The position numbers were made by a program, and so were the translations under genes. Under the pieces are notes generated by a model that saw only the letters and a list, made by a program, of their open reading frames with translations, was not told the DNA's origin and made no database searches. Of a stretch of DNA of 64,000 bases, positions 1 to 8,482 are shown piece by piece (within the stretch, counting starts at the first letter, position 1; every line of letters begins with the position of its first letter). The DNA comes from an uncultured Eubacteriales bacterium (GTDB taxonomy: Bacteria > Bacillota > Clostridia > Oscillospirales > Oscillospiraceae). The stretch lies in NCBI GenBank assembly GCA_900545515.1, contig UQZA01000005.1:52279-116278 (forward strand), given 5' to 3'.

Positions 1-597
1 CATCAGGTAGCCGTCTGTCATAGAACTCACCAGCTTAAATTCCCGGCAGCTCCCCACCTGCTCCCGGTACAGCGCCTCCTGCACCGAGCCGCTCTGGGTC
101 ACCACCACGGCGTCCTTCAGGGAATCTATGGAATCATACCGATTCTCTTCCCCTTGCCTCACCAGGAAGCCATAGTCGGCTTCTCCGAAATAATAGCCCT
201 TGGACAGATTCATATTTTCCCCACGCTCCGGAGAATAGGCCAGAGCAGATATGGCCATATCGTATTTCCCCTCTGACATCCCCGCCAGCAATGCCGAAAA
301 TTCCAGAGGGACAATCCGCAGCTCCACACCCAGCTTTTGCGCCATGTATCTGGCCAGCTCCATGTCCATGCCCACGTACTGTGCATCCCCGGTTTTAGAG
401 GGATCGATGAACTCAAAGGGAGCAAAATACGGCTCCGTACAGACCTCTATGTAGCCCCGCTCCTGTATCGCCTGCAGCCTGTCTTCCTTATGGTGCCGGG
501 ATGCTGCACACGCTGTGCAACAAAGGGTCAGGCACAAGCAGAGGAAAACAGATACGCCTCTGCGCAGGGGAAACGGGATGCGGGTCAAAATGTTCAT
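1..597 (-). CDS. Amino-acid-type ABC transporter substrate-binding lipoprotein (3' end missing)
   Basis: This gene runs off the left edge, so only the first 199 residues are visible. The product begins with a signal peptide that ends in a lipobox-like Cys (TLCCTACAAS), followed by a type-3 periplasmic-binding fold: GYIEVCTEPYFAPFEF, then a GMDMELARYMAQKLG motif and a KYDMAISALAYSPERG segment. These are typical of SBP_bac_3 proteins that capture polar amino acids outside the membrane for an ABC importer. The ATG at 597 has an AAAAGGAG site nine bases upstream, and a consensus promoter lies further up. The transporter permease and ATPase are not in this window. The exact amino acid ligand cannot be read from sequence. 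Confidence 0.85.
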   Translation of the reverse strand, partial: MNILTRIPFPLRRGVSVFLCLCLTLCCTACAASRHHKEDRLQAIQERGYIEVCTEPYFAPFEFIDPSKTGDAQYVGMDMELARYMAQKLGVELRIVPLEFSALLAGMSEGKYDMAISALAYSPERGENMNLSKGYYFGEADYGFLVRQGEENRYDSIDSLKDAVVVTQSGSVQEALYREQVGSCREFKLVSSMTDGYLM

Positions 598-652
598 GAT
601 GGTTTGCTCCTTTTCTTTACTTCGTTAGTCAGCTAATTCAAGCTGCACAAAC

Positions 653-681
653 ATCATACCATTTGTCCGGGAATCTGTCAA
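653..681 (-). promoter_or_regulatory. Sigma-A promoter of the solute-binding protein gene
   Basis: On the minus strand TTGACA (676-681) and TATGAT (653-658) are separated by exactly 17 bases. The predicted start lies about 50 bases before the ATG at 597. Confidence 0.75.
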
Positions 682-811
682 TACTTCTGCCAGAAAATTG
701 GATAATTTGTGAAATCGCAACAGATGAAGGCATCTTGCTACCGCGAAAATATGGTAGTTATGTACAGTATTGGCGGCGCTGCAGACGCCGCCCTTTTGCT
801 ACCAGACAAAC

Positions 812-879
812 GAAAAAAACGCTCCCCACCGTGCAGAAGCTTGCATCATCAGAGATTGCAAGTCCGCACGATGGGGAGC
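812..879 (-). terminator. Terminator of the pst-phoU operon
   Basis: The 14-base arms at 821-834 and 866-879 pair with one mismatch, and an inner CTTGCA/TGCAAG stem extends the hairpin. On the minus strand the stem is followed by a run of seven T (812-818). It lies 50 bases beyond the phoU stop. The rest of 598-928 holds no gene; a short GGCGGCG/CGCCGCC hairpin sits at 772-792. Confidence 0.8.
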
Positions 880-928
880 ACAAGATGACCTTCCGCACCA
901 GCATAAATGGTCCGGGACGGTCTATGAT

Positions 929-1573
929 TCAGGTTTCGTGCCGTCCCGTGATAGAAAATAAAACCCATTCGGCAATATTTGTGGCGTGATCAGCAATGCG
1001 TTCCAGGTATTTGGCAATCATCAGCAGATCCAGGTAATATTCTCCCTGGGTGCTGTCCTTGGCAATGAAGTCAATGAGCCGCGTTTTGGTCACCACGAAC
1101 AGTTGATCCACCACGTCATCATCGCCGATGACCTTCCGGGCCAGGGCCTGGTCCCGCTCCACAAAGCTCCGGACGGCCTCCTTCACCATAGAGATGGCGG
1201 CAGTGGCCATGGTGTGCAGGGTTTCATTGGTCTGCTCGTGCCGCCCCTGGATGAACTGGGCAATCTCCGCAATGTCCGTAGCCTGATCCCCAATGCGTTC
1301 CATGTCGGAGATCATTTTCAGGGCGGAGGAGATGGTCCGCAGATCCCGGGCCACCGGCTGCTGTTGCAAAAGCAGCTTCAGGCACAGATGCTCAATGGAC
1401 CGCTCCATTTCATCAATTTTGCTGTCGTCTGCTATGGCGGCCTTTGCCATGTCCCCGTCGCCCTTGGTGGCCGCATCCACTGCTGCAGCGATCGCAGTCT
1501 CGCACAGGCCCCCCATGGTAATGAGATCCGCGTGCAGCTGTTCCAGCTGCTGGTCAAAGCGATTGCGCATCAT
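929..1573 (-). CDS. phoU: Phosphate-specific transport accessory protein PhoU
   Basis: PhoU is a cytoplasmic helical protein that damps the phosphate-sensing kinase and restrains Pst uptake. The 214-residue product has the usual length and the two tandem three-helix PhoU repeats (roughly residues 12-95 and 115-200), with the conserved acidic/arginine segments [10 protein letters not shown] and [15 protein letters not shown] in the first and [25 protein letters not shown] residues in the second. Its ATG overlaps the pstB stop (ATGA at 1570-1573), so the two are translationally coupled. It is the last gene of the pst operon and is followed by a strong terminator. Confidence 0.95.
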   Translation of the reverse strand: MMRNRFDQQLEQLHADLITMGGLCETAIAAAVDAATKGDGDMAKAAIADDSKIDEMERSIEHLCLKLLLQQQPVARDLRTISSALKMISDMERIGDQATDIAEIAQFIQGRHEQTNETLHTMATAAISMVKEAVRSFVERDQALARKVIGDDDVVDQLFVVTKTRLIDFIAKDSTQGEYYLDLLMIAKYLERIADHATNIAEWVLFSITGRHET

Positions 1574-2352
1574 CCAAACCTCCCTGTGATGTAGTCTTCG
1601 GTTCGTTTATCCCGAGGCATAGAGAACAGGGACTCCGTAGCCCCAAACTCCACCATCTCCCCCAGAAGGAAGAAAGCGGTACGGTCGGAAATCCGGACCG
1701 CCTGCTGCATATTGTGGGTGACAATCACAATGGTGAACTGTTTTTTCAGCTCTGCCGCCAGGTCCTCAATTTTGGCTGTAGAGATGGGGTCCAGAGCAGA
1801 TGTAGGCTCATCCATCAGCAGCACCTCCGGCTCCACCGCCAATGCTCGGGCAATGCACAGCCGCTGCTGCTGACCGCCGGAAAGCCCCAGTGCGCTTTTT
1901 TTCAACCGGTCCTTCAGCTCCTCCCAAATGGCAGCCTGGCGCAAGGACCGCTCCACGATCTCGTCCAGCATGGCCTTTTTCCGCACGCCGTGGGTCCTAG
2001 GACCGTAGGCGATGTTGTCATAGACGCTCATAGGAAAGGGATTGGGCTTCTGGAACACCATCCCCACCCGGCGGCGCAGCGCATTCACATTGACGCTCCC
2101 GTAAACGTCCTCCCCATCCAGGAGCACCTGCCCCTCAATGCGGCAGCCCTCCACCAGGTCATTCATCCGGTTCAAGGTCTTCAGCAGGGTGGATTTTCCA
2201 CAGCCGGAGGGCCCAATGAAGGCCGTAATTTCCTTTTCCGGCATGGAGATGCTCACATGCTTCAGGGCCTGAAAATCACCGTAAAACAGGTTCAAGTCCT
2301 TGACTTCCATCTTTGCCCGCCCCAGGGGGCGGTTATTTACAGTTTGTTCCAT
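1570..2352 (-). CDS. pstB: Phosphate ABC transporter ATP-binding protein PstB
   Basis: PstB is the ATPase that energises phosphate import through PstC and PstA. The sequence shows the Walker [10 protein letters not shown] near residue 50, the signature LSGGQQQR near 157, and Walker [12 protein letters not shown] near 178, followed by the switch histidine in VTHNMQQA. PstB hallmarks [11 protein letters not shown] and [19 protein letters not shown] are also present. Of two possible ATGs, the one at 2352 was chosen because GGAGG lies seven bases upstream; 2358 would put the site too close. It follows pstA by 19 bases and overlaps phoU. Confidence 0.96.
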   Translation of the reverse strand: MEQTVNNRPLGRAKMEVKDLNLFYGDFQALKHVSISMPEKEITAFIGPSGCGKSTLLKTLNRMNDLVEGCRIEGQVLLDGEDVYGSVNVNALRRRVGMVFQKPNPFPMSVYDNIAYGPRTHGVRKKAMLDEIVERSLRQAAIWEELKDRLKKSALGLSGGQQQRLCIARALAVEPEVLLMDEPTSALDPISTAKIEDLAAELKKQFTIVIVTHNMQQAVRISDRTAFFLLGEMVEFGATESLFSMPRDKRTEDYITGRFG

Positions 2353-2371
2353 GTTCATTCCTCCCTGGTCT

Positions 2372-3322
2372 TCATGCTTCGCCCTTCCCCCGGGTCAGCC
2401 GTTTCGCCGCCAGGGCAGACAGGGCATTGATGCCAATGACCAGAACCAGCAGCACCACTGCCGTGGCGCGGGCCTGGTCCACATACAGTCCCTCCGTCAT
2501 CAGGTTATACATGTGGACCGACAGGGTCCGGGTGGACTGGAATAAGGGCGCAAACAAATCCTTCCAAAAAGCGCCGGTCTTTCCAATGGCCAGATTGGCC
2601 GTGCCGGAGCCGGAGGTAAAGATCAGGGCGGCGCTCTCTCCCACAATCCGTCCCACGCCTAAAATCACACCGGCCAAAATCCCGGGCATAGCCGAAGGCA
2701 GGATAACCCGGAAAACCGTCCGCAGCCGCCCCGCGCCCAAGCCAAAGGACCCCTCCCGGAAGGAATCCGGCACAGACAAAAGGGCCTCCTCCGTGGTCCG
2801 CAAAATGAGGGGCAAAATCATAATGGCCAGGGTCATGGAACCGGCCAGCATGGAAAAGCTCCAATGACAGGCAACATTGAAAAATACATAGCCGAACAGC
2901 CCATAAACAATGGAGGGAATCCCGGAAAGGGTCTCGGCGGTCAGACGGACCAGCTTTACCAGCTTGTTGTCCCGTTTGGCATACTCCGCCAGGTAAATGG
3001 CTGCACAGACGCCAATGGGTACCGCCACCAGGAGGGTGAGCAGCGTCATGCAGACGGTGTTGACCAGGGCCGGCATCATAGACTGGTTTTGGGTGGTGTA
3101 TTTCCAGGCAAACAGGTCCCAGCTTAAATGGGGTACGCCGGTCACCAAAATATATCCAATCAAGATGACCACGGTCAGCACCGCCAGAGCCGCCGCCAGC
3201 CGCACCAGGGCTGTCAAAATCCAGGAAATCACATACTGCTGCCTGGAGGAAGCCATGATTTCCGCCGCCGTCCGCTTCCTCTTTTCAGAAAGATCCGGGT
3301 TTTTCTCCGACATGGCCTTCAT
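2372..3322 (-). CDS. pstA: Phosphate ABC transporter permease PstA
   Basis: PstA is one of the two membrane subunits of the phosphate importer. About six hydrophobic helices are visible, and the BPD_transp_1 region carries the EAA-like loop [19 protein letters not shown] that contacts PstB. The segment [18 protein letters not shown] is characteristic of PstA/PstC. The ATG at 3322 was chosen because it overlaps the pstC stop as ATGA and has GGAGGG eight bases upstream; an upstream in-frame codon at 3355 would overlap pstC deeply. The product is 316 residues, including a charged cytoplasmic N-terminus of about 30 residues. Confidence 0.95.
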   Translation of the reverse strand: MKAMSEKNPDLSEKRKRTAAEIMASSRQQYVISWILTALVRLAAALAVLTVVILIGYILVTGVPHLSWDLFAWKYTTQNQSMMPALVNTVCMTLLTLLVAVPIGVCAAIYLAEYAKRDNKLVKLVRLTAETLSGIPSIVYGLFGYVFFNVACHWSFSMLAGSMTLAIMILPLILRTTEEALLSVPDSFREGSFGLGAGRLRTVFRVILPSAMPGILAGVILGVGRIVGESAALIFTSGSGTANLAIGKTGAFWKDLFAPLFQSTRTLSVHMYNLMTEGLYVDQARATAVVLLVLVIGINALSALAAKRLTRGKGEA

Positions 3323-4191
3323 CTCTGATCCCTCCGTTTCAAAAGTGAGAAGCAAGTGTTGATGATGAGGATAAATACAAACAGCACCACACCCGTAGCA
3401 ATCAGGGCCCGGCGGTGGAGCCCGGAGGCGTAGCCCATCTCCAAAACCACGTTGGCCGTCATGGTCCGCAGACCTTCCAGAAGGCCCCTGGGCATAATGG
3501 GCTGGTTACCGGCAATCATAATGACCGCCATGGTCTCCCCAATGGCCCGGCCCACGCCCAAAATGACGCCGGACATCACGCCGGAGGTCGCCGCAGGCAG
3601 CTGGGCAAAGAACACACTCCGCTCATGGGTGGCGCCCAGGGCCAGGGAGCCTTCATAATAGCTCTCCGGCACCGCCCGAATGGAGGTCTCCGCCACTCCA
3701 ATGATGGTGGGCAAAATCATCATTCCCAGCAGCAGGGACGCCGTCAGCAGACCCTTGCCAGAGGAGCCGGTGAGCTTCTGCACCATGGGCACGATCACCA
3801 CCAGCCCAAAGAAACCATATACAATGGAAGGAATTCCAGCCATCAGGTCCACTGCAGGTTTTACCACCCGGTACAGCCCCTTGGGGCAAAAGCGGGCCAG
3901 ATAGACGGCCGTTAAGAGGCCGATGGGCACCCCAATGAGGATGGCGCCGGCTGTGACATAAATGCTACCCACAATCATGGGAAAAATGCCGTAGAGGTCC
4001 TTAGAAGGCTTCCAAACCTTCCCGAAGAAGTTCCCCAAGCCAATCTCCCCTATGGTGGGAATGCCGTTGCCCAACAAGTACGCGCATATGAGCGCCACCG
4101 CCGCAATGGACACGCAGGCGGTCAGCAGGAACACCACGTGCATGACCTGCTCCTTGTTGAAAACGGACAGCAATCTGGATCGTTGACGCAT
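3319..4191 (-). CDS. pstC: Phosphate ABC transporter permease PstC
   Basis: PstC is the partner permease of PstA. The 290-residue protein has six predicted membrane segments, the conserved [18 protein letters not shown] stretch and the coupling-loop sequence SYYEGSLALGATHERSVFF. The ATG at 4191 is preceded by GAAAGGATAGG. The gene lies 64 bases after pstS and overlaps pstA by four bases, so it belongs to the same transcript. Confidence 0.95.
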   Translation of the reverse strand: MRQRSRLLSVFNKEQVMHVVFLLTACVSIAAVALICAYLLGNGIPTIGEIGLGNFFGKVWKPSKDLYGIFPMIVGSIYVTAGAILIGVPIGLLTAVYLARFCPKGLYRVVKPAVDLMAGIPSIVYGFFGLVVIVPMVQKLTGSSGKGLLTASLLLGMMILPTIIGVAETSIRAVPESYYEGSLALGATHERSVFFAQLPAATSGVMSGVILGVGRAIGETMAVIMIAGNQPIMPRGLLEGLRTMTANVVLEMGYASGLHRRALIATGVVLFVFILIINTCFSLLKRRDQR

Positions 4192-4255
4192 AACCTATCC
4201 TTTCTCGGCGCAAAACGCCCCGCCGCAAGTGACCGCGACGGGGCTGGTACGGATG

Positions 4256-5197
4256 TTAGCCCAGTTCGGACCAGTTGGTGGTGTTGCCCAGGAAGATGTT
4301 CCGGATCTGCTCTGTGGTGAGGCCGGTCACCGGGTTGGCCTCATTGACGATGACGGCAATGCCGTCCATGGCAATTTTCACCGGGGTCAGTCCTTCCGCC
4401 AGCTCTTCCTCTTTCAAGTCCCGGGAGCTCATGCCAATCTCGCAGGAGCCGTCCATGGTGGCGGTGATGCCCGCACCGGAGCCGGTCTGCTGCACATCAA
4501 TGGTCACGCCGGAGTTGAGATTCATATAAGCTTCCGCCAGCTCCATCATCACGGGGCCCACAGAGGTGGAGCCATTGATGGACAGGTTCCCGGTCAGGCC
4601 GGAGGCGGTGTAAGCCTCAGCATTTCCCTCCACGGCGATGTACTTCTCGCCCAGGATGGCTTGGCCGTCGGCGCTCAGAATGAACTTCACAAAGTCCTTT
4701 CCCAGGTCGGTAAGCTTCTCTTCCTTGTAGCAGATGTTGAAGGGGCGGGAGACGGTGTAAGAGCCGTTCTTCACATTTTCCACGGTTCCCTCGACACCGT
4801 CCACGGCCACAGCCTTCACGGTGCCGTCCAGGGAGCCCATGGAGATATAGCCAATGGCTGCCTGGTTACCGGCCACAGTCTGGGTGACCACGGCGGTGGA
4901 GTTGACCACCTCGGCAGTCTGCACCGTAGCGTCCACCTCATCGGCGTCCACCACGCCCATAATCTCCACAAATGCCCCCCGGGTTCCGGAACCCTCCTCC
5001 CGGGAGATGACGGTAATGGGGGCGTTCAGCCCATTGGCTTCCGAGGCGCCCTCTGATCCTGTGGGGCTCGTCGCCTGGTTCACCGTGGGAGCGGTAGTGG
5101 GCGTCGTCTCTGTCTCCGTAGTAGAACAACCGGCCATCAGGCCCAAGGTCATGACCCCGGACAGTGCCAGGGCAGCAATTTTCTTGTAAATACGCAT
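4256..5197 (-). CDS. pstS: Phosphate-binding lipoprotein PstS, circularly permuted
   Basis: This is the extracellular phosphate-binding subunit of the Pst importer. A signal peptide with lipobox LMAGC is followed by a Thr/Ser-rich linker. The order of the PBP-like domain is inverted relative to textbook PstS. Residues that usually form the second half (ITVISREEGSGTRGAF, then IGYISMGSLDGTVKA and KFILSADGQAIL) come first. The usual first half (INGSTSVGPVMMELAEAY, then GSGAGI, EIGMSSRDLK, MDGIAVIV, LTTEQIRNIFLGNTTNW) comes last, and the protein ends exactly at SELG. Phosphate-contacting motifs from both halves are all kept. The ATG at 5197 has AAGGA seven bases upstream, better placed than the ATG at 5203. 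It is the first gene of the pst operon. Confidence 0.92.
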   Translation of the reverse strand: MRIYKKIAALALSGVMTLGLMAGCSTTETETTPTTAPTVNQATSPTGSEGASEANGLNAPITVISREEGSGTRGAFVEIMGVVDADEVDATVQTAEVVNSTAVVTQTVAGNQAAIGYISMGSLDGTVKAVAVDGVEGTVENVKNGSYTVSRPFNICYKEEKLTDLGKDFVKFILSADGQAILGEKYIAVEGNAEAYTASGLTGNLSINGSTSVGPVMMELAEAYMNLNSGVTIDVQQTGSGAGITATMDGSCEIGMSSRDLKEEELAEGLTPVKIAMDGIAVIVNEANPVTGLTTEQIRNIFLGNTTNWSELG

Positions 5198-5276
5198 ATT
5201 CATTTCCTTTCTTTCTGGCAAGGGTAGTATTTCCCGATTTGCCTCTCGTTATCAGATTTCAGGGTACGGCCCCATT

Positions 5277-5329
5277 GTAAAACGCCCCGGTAAAATTCCC
5301 AAGCATGTTCCTGTAAAAGCTTCGTTAAA
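5277..5329 (-). promoter_or_regulatory. Candidate Pho-box array upstream of pstS
   Basis: On the minus strand, four TTTTAC/TTTAAC-type hexamers occur at 5324-5329, 5313-5318, 5290-5295 and 5277-5282. The first two are spaced by 11 bases, the period of PhoP boxes in Firmicutes. They lie 80-130 bases before the pstS start. No convincing -10 is seen, so this is a candidate only. Confidence 0.4.
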
Positions 5330-5365
5330 TGCCCCTTTCCGGAGCCAAGCTCCCACCACATACAA

Positions 5366-5483
5366 AGGACCTGCCCTGTGGGGCAGGCAAATCGAGTGTG
5401 TTCCATGCGTCCTGTCTGTATCATCAACGTGACACCGCATCCGGAAATTTCAATCTCGATTGCCCCACCACATGGCAGGTCCT
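5366..5483. repeat. Long imperfect inverted repeat between the ABC module and pstS
   Basis: Arms at 5366-5396 and 5455-5483 pair in three blocks: AGGACCTGCC with GGCAGGTCCT, GTGGGGCA with TGCCCCAC, and ATCGAG with CTCGAT. The loop is 58 bases. There is no T-run on either strand, so it is not a standard terminator. It could be a MITE-like element or a structured 5' leader of the pst transcript. The rest of 5198-5538 holds no convincing gene. Confidence 0.6.
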
Positions 5484-5538
5484 GTTTTGATAAATGGATT
5501 CTTTGCCAGACCAAGGGCAGCATGCAAAGCCATCTGCC

Positions 5539-6189
5539 TCATTCCAAAACTGCCCGCTCCGTCATCACACCGGCGTCCATCTCATGCAGGGTATCGCAGA
5601 GGATGCGGGTGTCATCCGGGTTGTGGGAAGCAATCAGGATGGTCTTGCCCTGCTCCTTCAGCTTCAGAAACAGCTCCCGCATCTCCGCCACGCCGCCCTT
5701 GTCCAGGCCGTTCATGGGTTCATCCAGAATCAGAAGCTCCGGGTCCTCCATCATGGCCTGGGCCAACCCCAGCCGCTGGCGCATGCCCAGGGAGTACTTT
5801 CCTACATGCTTTTTGCTGTCCGGGTCCAGGCCCACGGTGGCAATAGCCCACCGGATTCTCTCCCGGTCCACCTTGCCGGAGAGCTCCATGAGATAGCGCA
5901 AATTCTGATACCCGGAGCAGTTGGGCAGGAAGCCCGGCGTCTCAATTATGGCCCCCACCCCCTTAGGAACCCGCTTGCCGTCTCCCATGCGCTGCCCCAG
6001 AACCTCAATACTCCCCTCCGTCACCGGAAACAGGCCGCAAATACACTTAAACAATACGGTTTTCCCCGAGCCGTTTCGTCCGATGATGCCGTGAATCTTC
6101 CCTGTTTCAAAGCAAGCCGTCACGTGACTCACCGCCACAGTCTCCCGAAACCGCTTGGTCACATCCTGTATGACAATGGCATGTTCCAT
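5539..6189 (-). CDS. ABC transporter ATP-binding protein of module A
   Basis: This 216-residue ATPase powers the two permeases encoded just upstream. It has Walker A GRNGSGKT near residue 37, the signature YSLGMRQRLGLAQAM near 130 and Walker B LLILDEPMNGLD near 150, followed by the H-loop ASHNPDDTRIL. It is close in form to the ATPases of peptide or bacteriocin-type ABC-2 exporters. The ATG at 6189 was chosen because GGAGTGAGGAA precedes it and the permease stop is only four bases upstream. It is the last gene of module A. Module B has no counterpart, so this ATPase may serve both sets of permeases. Confidence 0.88.
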   Translation of the reverse strand: MEHAIVIQDVTKRFRETVAVSHVTACFETGKIHGIIGRNGSGKTVLFKCICGLFPVTEGSIEVLGQRMGDGKRVPKGVGAIIETPGFLPNCSGYQNLRYLMELSGKVDRERIRWAIATVGLDPDSKKHVGKYSLGMRQRLGLAQAMMEDPELLILDEPMNGLDKGGVAEMRELFLKLKEQGKTILIASHNPDDTRILCDTLHEMDAGVMTERAVLE

Positions 6190-6193
6190 TTCC

Positions 6194-7042
6194 TCACTCC
6201 TTCTCCGTCTCCAAATTGCACCGGTGAATGGTTCCCACAATCAGAATCCCCAGCAGGACGCTGAGCCCAACGGTCACCCCCACTGCAAAGCCATAGGAGG
6301 GTAGCCCCTGGTTGGGCTGGCCCATAAGGCTGAGGTTCAGCCACGACAAGGGCGATATCCACAGCAGCTTCCGGGCAGCATACGGCGTATTCGCCGTGAT
6401 CACAACCAAAAACGGCAGCAGCGCAAAGCTGGTCACAACCGCAAGCCCAATTCCCTTCTTCAGCCACAGGTTGCATAAAATCATGATTTCTCCCAGTAGG
6501 AAGCTAACCCCCACCATCATGCCAAACACCCAGGCCGTAGCCGCCAGGGGCGCTACATTTCGCATACATTCATACTCCAGTCCCCACACCCCATACTCTG
6601 GTGAAATACCGGAGGCGGCTACCGTAGTGAGGACCGGGCCCCAGTCCCATCCCCACTCCAGCCGAGGTAAAAGAAAGATCCAGGTCAGGACCCAGAGAAG
6701 CAGCGTAAACACCAGACAGGCAAGGAACAGATACAGCAGCTGCCCCGCCGCCCAGATTCGCTTACCCACCCGCTGGAGCACAAACTGCTGCTGGCGGCTG
6801 CGAAAGGGGGCGTCTGACAGCAGCAACACAAAGCCCAAATACACCGTGATAAAGGCCCCCGGTGTGCCAGGCAGGAGGGGGAAAATCCACGGCCGGATTG
6901 AGCGGTCCACATCCCGGCAGAAATCCACATAACCATGGGTCACATACCACAGGTACAGGGCCATGTACAGAAAAATGGCCAGGTACTTGGGGTTGATCCG
7001 CCATTGGAGCAAATTCAGCTTACAGCTGCGCAGCAGTTTCAT
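6194..7042 (-). CDS. ABC-2-like permease 2 of module A
   Basis: This is a 282-residue integral membrane protein with about six hydrophobic helices and no enzymatic motif. It starts MKLLRSCKLNLLQWRINPKY, nearly the same as its module B paralogue at 11478-12317, and both carry a DAPFRxxQQQFVLxRVGK loop. The start at 7042 overlaps the stop of permease 1 as ATGA. Its place between another permease and an ATPase suggests half of a heterodimeric export channel. No family name is recognised with certainty. The substrate is inferred to be the small secreted protein of the operon. Confidence 0.8.
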   Translation of the reverse strand: MKLLRSCKLNLLQWRINPKYLAIFLYMALYLWYVTHGYVDFCRDVDRSIRPWIFPLLPGTPGAFITVYLGFVLLLSDAPFRSRQQQFVLQRVGKRIWAAGQLLYLFLACLVFTLLLWVLTWIFLLPRLEWGWDWGPVLTTVAASGISPEYGVWGLEYECMRNVAPLAATAWVFGMMVGVSFLLGEIMILCNLWLKKGIGLAVVTSFALLPFLVVITANTPYAARKLLWISPLSWLNLSLMGQPNQGLPSYGFAVGVTVGLSVLLGILIVGTIHRCNLETEKE

Positions 7043-7869
7043 TCCCCAGCCTCCTTCCTCAGCCGCCACAGGAACAGCCTGGCGCACAGCGCCGTCAGCG
7101 TCAAAAGATACACCGCCGACCACAGGAAGCTGAAGCTTGCGCTGCCTGCAATGGGCTGGTAGAAGAATACCGAATCGAGCCGGAACGCCGAAAGGCGGGG
7201 AATCAACAAGCTATGCAGCACCTGAGAGGTGTAAAACCCCAGCAGGGGGGCCAGCAGCGCCACATAGGAGTTGGAGAGAAAGGAGCTCACCGTCAGGGCA
7301 AACACCGCCGCCAGGGAGCCCGTCAGCCCCGCAATGGTAATCCGGACCAGGTAAAAGAGACCCACATGCCCCGCCGATGCAATGGCGTAGTACTGGTTGT
7401 TGTTCAGGGGATACCCAGGCAGTGTCTCCATACCCATGGCGTACAGGCCGGCTAAAAACAAAAACATGGCCGCCGCCACTGCCAGGAAAGCTGCCGCCCC
7501 CACGGAGAGGAGCTTGGCTAGGCCGTAGGCCCGAGCCCCCACCCGCTCCACCGCCTGAAGCTCAAACCCACTCTCCCGGTCCTGGAGGAAGCTCCAGGCA
7601 TAGGGAAGAGCAGCAAGGGGCAGCAGCAAATCCGCCAAAACCTCTTGGTTGGATATTGCAAAATTAAACGCATATACAGCACTGCTTTTGGTCCACTCAT
7701 TTGCGCTAAGCAGAGTGCCGGAACAGTTGAAAAGCTGCCAGAGCAGCAGCAGTCCCACCGTCAGGAGAAACCGCCCAGACACCAGAGCCCGGCGGAGGTC
7801 CACCGTCAAGGCCCGACCCAGGGCCTTCACCGGCCCCACCCGGCAGCTGCCTTGGCTAACAAAAAACAC
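7039..7869 (-). CDS. ABC-2-like permease 1 of module A
   Basis: This 276-residue membrane protein has about six hydrophobic segments. It shares with its paralogue at 12314-13102 the N-terminal KALGRALTVDLRRA pattern and the loop DRESGFELQAVERVGARAYG. The start at 7869 has a GAGGG site; a GTG further in (at VKALGRAL) would match the paralogue's length better, so the first 13 residues are uncertain. It is coupled to permease 2 by an ATGA overlap and is separated from the small secreted-protein gene by a hairpin. Confidence 0.8.
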   Translation of the reverse strand: MFFVSQGSCRVGPVKALGRALTVDLRRALVSGRFLLTVGLLLLWQLFNCSGTLLSANEWTKSSAVYAFNFAISNQEVLADLLLPLAALPYAWSFLQDRESGFELQAVERVGARAYGLAKLLSVGAAAFLAVAAAMFLFLAGLYAMGMETLPGYPLNNNQYYAIASAGHVGLFYLVRITIAGLTGSLAAVFALTVSSFLSNSYVALLAPLLGFYTSQVLHSLLIPRLSAFRLDSVFFYQPIAGSASFSFLWSAVYLLTLTALCARLFLWRLRKEAGE

Positions 7870-7945
7870 ATGTTATCCACCCTCTTCCATCAGATCTCGT
7901 AGGGAACGGGTTTTGACCGTTCCGCCTCCCCGAAATTGGAACGGA

Positions 7946-7969
7946 AGCCCCTGGCCGGAGCCAGGGGCT
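7946..7969 (-). terminator. Hairpin between the secreted-protein gene and the permeases (module A)
   Basis: AGCCCCTGG at 7946-7954 pairs with CCAGGGGCT at 7961-7969, leaving a six-base loop. No T-run follows on the minus strand, so it more likely acts as a partial terminator or an mRNA 3'-end protector. That would leave the upstream peptide gene expressed above the transporter genes. A similar hairpin occupies the same place in module B. Confidence 0.55.
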
Positions 7970-7991
7970 ATGAATTTGGCTTACGGAGTGC

Positions 7992-8420
7992 TTACGGCCA
8001 CCACACACCAGAGCAACCGCCAGGAACTCCGCTGGAAACTCTAGCGGTGAGGTCTACGTACGTATTGTACGTCAAACTCCCCGTCTCGTAATAGAGATAC
8101 ACGGAGCCAGTGCCGGATACCGTTTCCATGTTGGTGATGCGCGTTCCGTTGGTCTTTTCGACGCACATGGTGATACTACCACCGTTGAAACCAGCGCTGT
8201 TCACGTTGGCCTGGGCATAATAGCCCGAGCTACTGCCCACATCGGACTTATAAGCCCGGTCATAGTCCACGGCAGCTGTGGAGCCAAAGATAAAGGAAAA
8301 ATTTGCGGCGGCGGACCCGGCGTAGGCAATCAAGGCCATCATAGGCACCAGAACCAAGGCCAAGGTCAAGAGGGATACCACCTTGCGCCGAAGCTTCGGC
8401 GCGCGCTTTTGTTTCTGCAT
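7992..8420 (-). CDS. Small secreted protein of module A
   Basis: This 142-residue protein has a basic N-terminus and a hydrophobic signal segment (VVSLLTLALVLVPMMALIA), then a mature part of about 105 residues that starts near ANFSFIFGS. It shares three islands with the module B protein at 13231-13623: the AxFxF-FG start, a KSDxGxxSG segment followed by AxV, and a C-terminal GxWWP/GxWYP. The mature part is rich in Ser, Thr, Tyr and Gly and looks like a beta protein. It vaguely recalls DUF2712-type secreted proteins, from memory only. Its position before two permeases and an ATPase suggests the exported or sensed cargo of the operon. The function is unknown. Confidence 0.75.
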   Translation of the reverse strand: MQKQKRAPKLRRKVVSLLTLALVLVPMMALIAYAGSAAANFSFIFGSTAAVDYDRAYKSDVGSSSGYYAQANVNSAGFNGGSITMCVEKTNGTRITNMETVSGTGSVYLYYETGSLTYNTYVDLTARVSSGVPGGCSGVWWP

Positions 8421-8482
8421 AAGATCAATTCTTTGTTTTTTGAAAATCTTCAGACCTACCCTGCAGTCCGGTAGGAAACTGA

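Noticed and set aside
5200..5523. Open frame of 107 residues on the minus strand between the ATPase gene and pstS
   Set aside because: It runs through the inverted repeat and the Pho-box candidates, has no ribosome site and odd composition.
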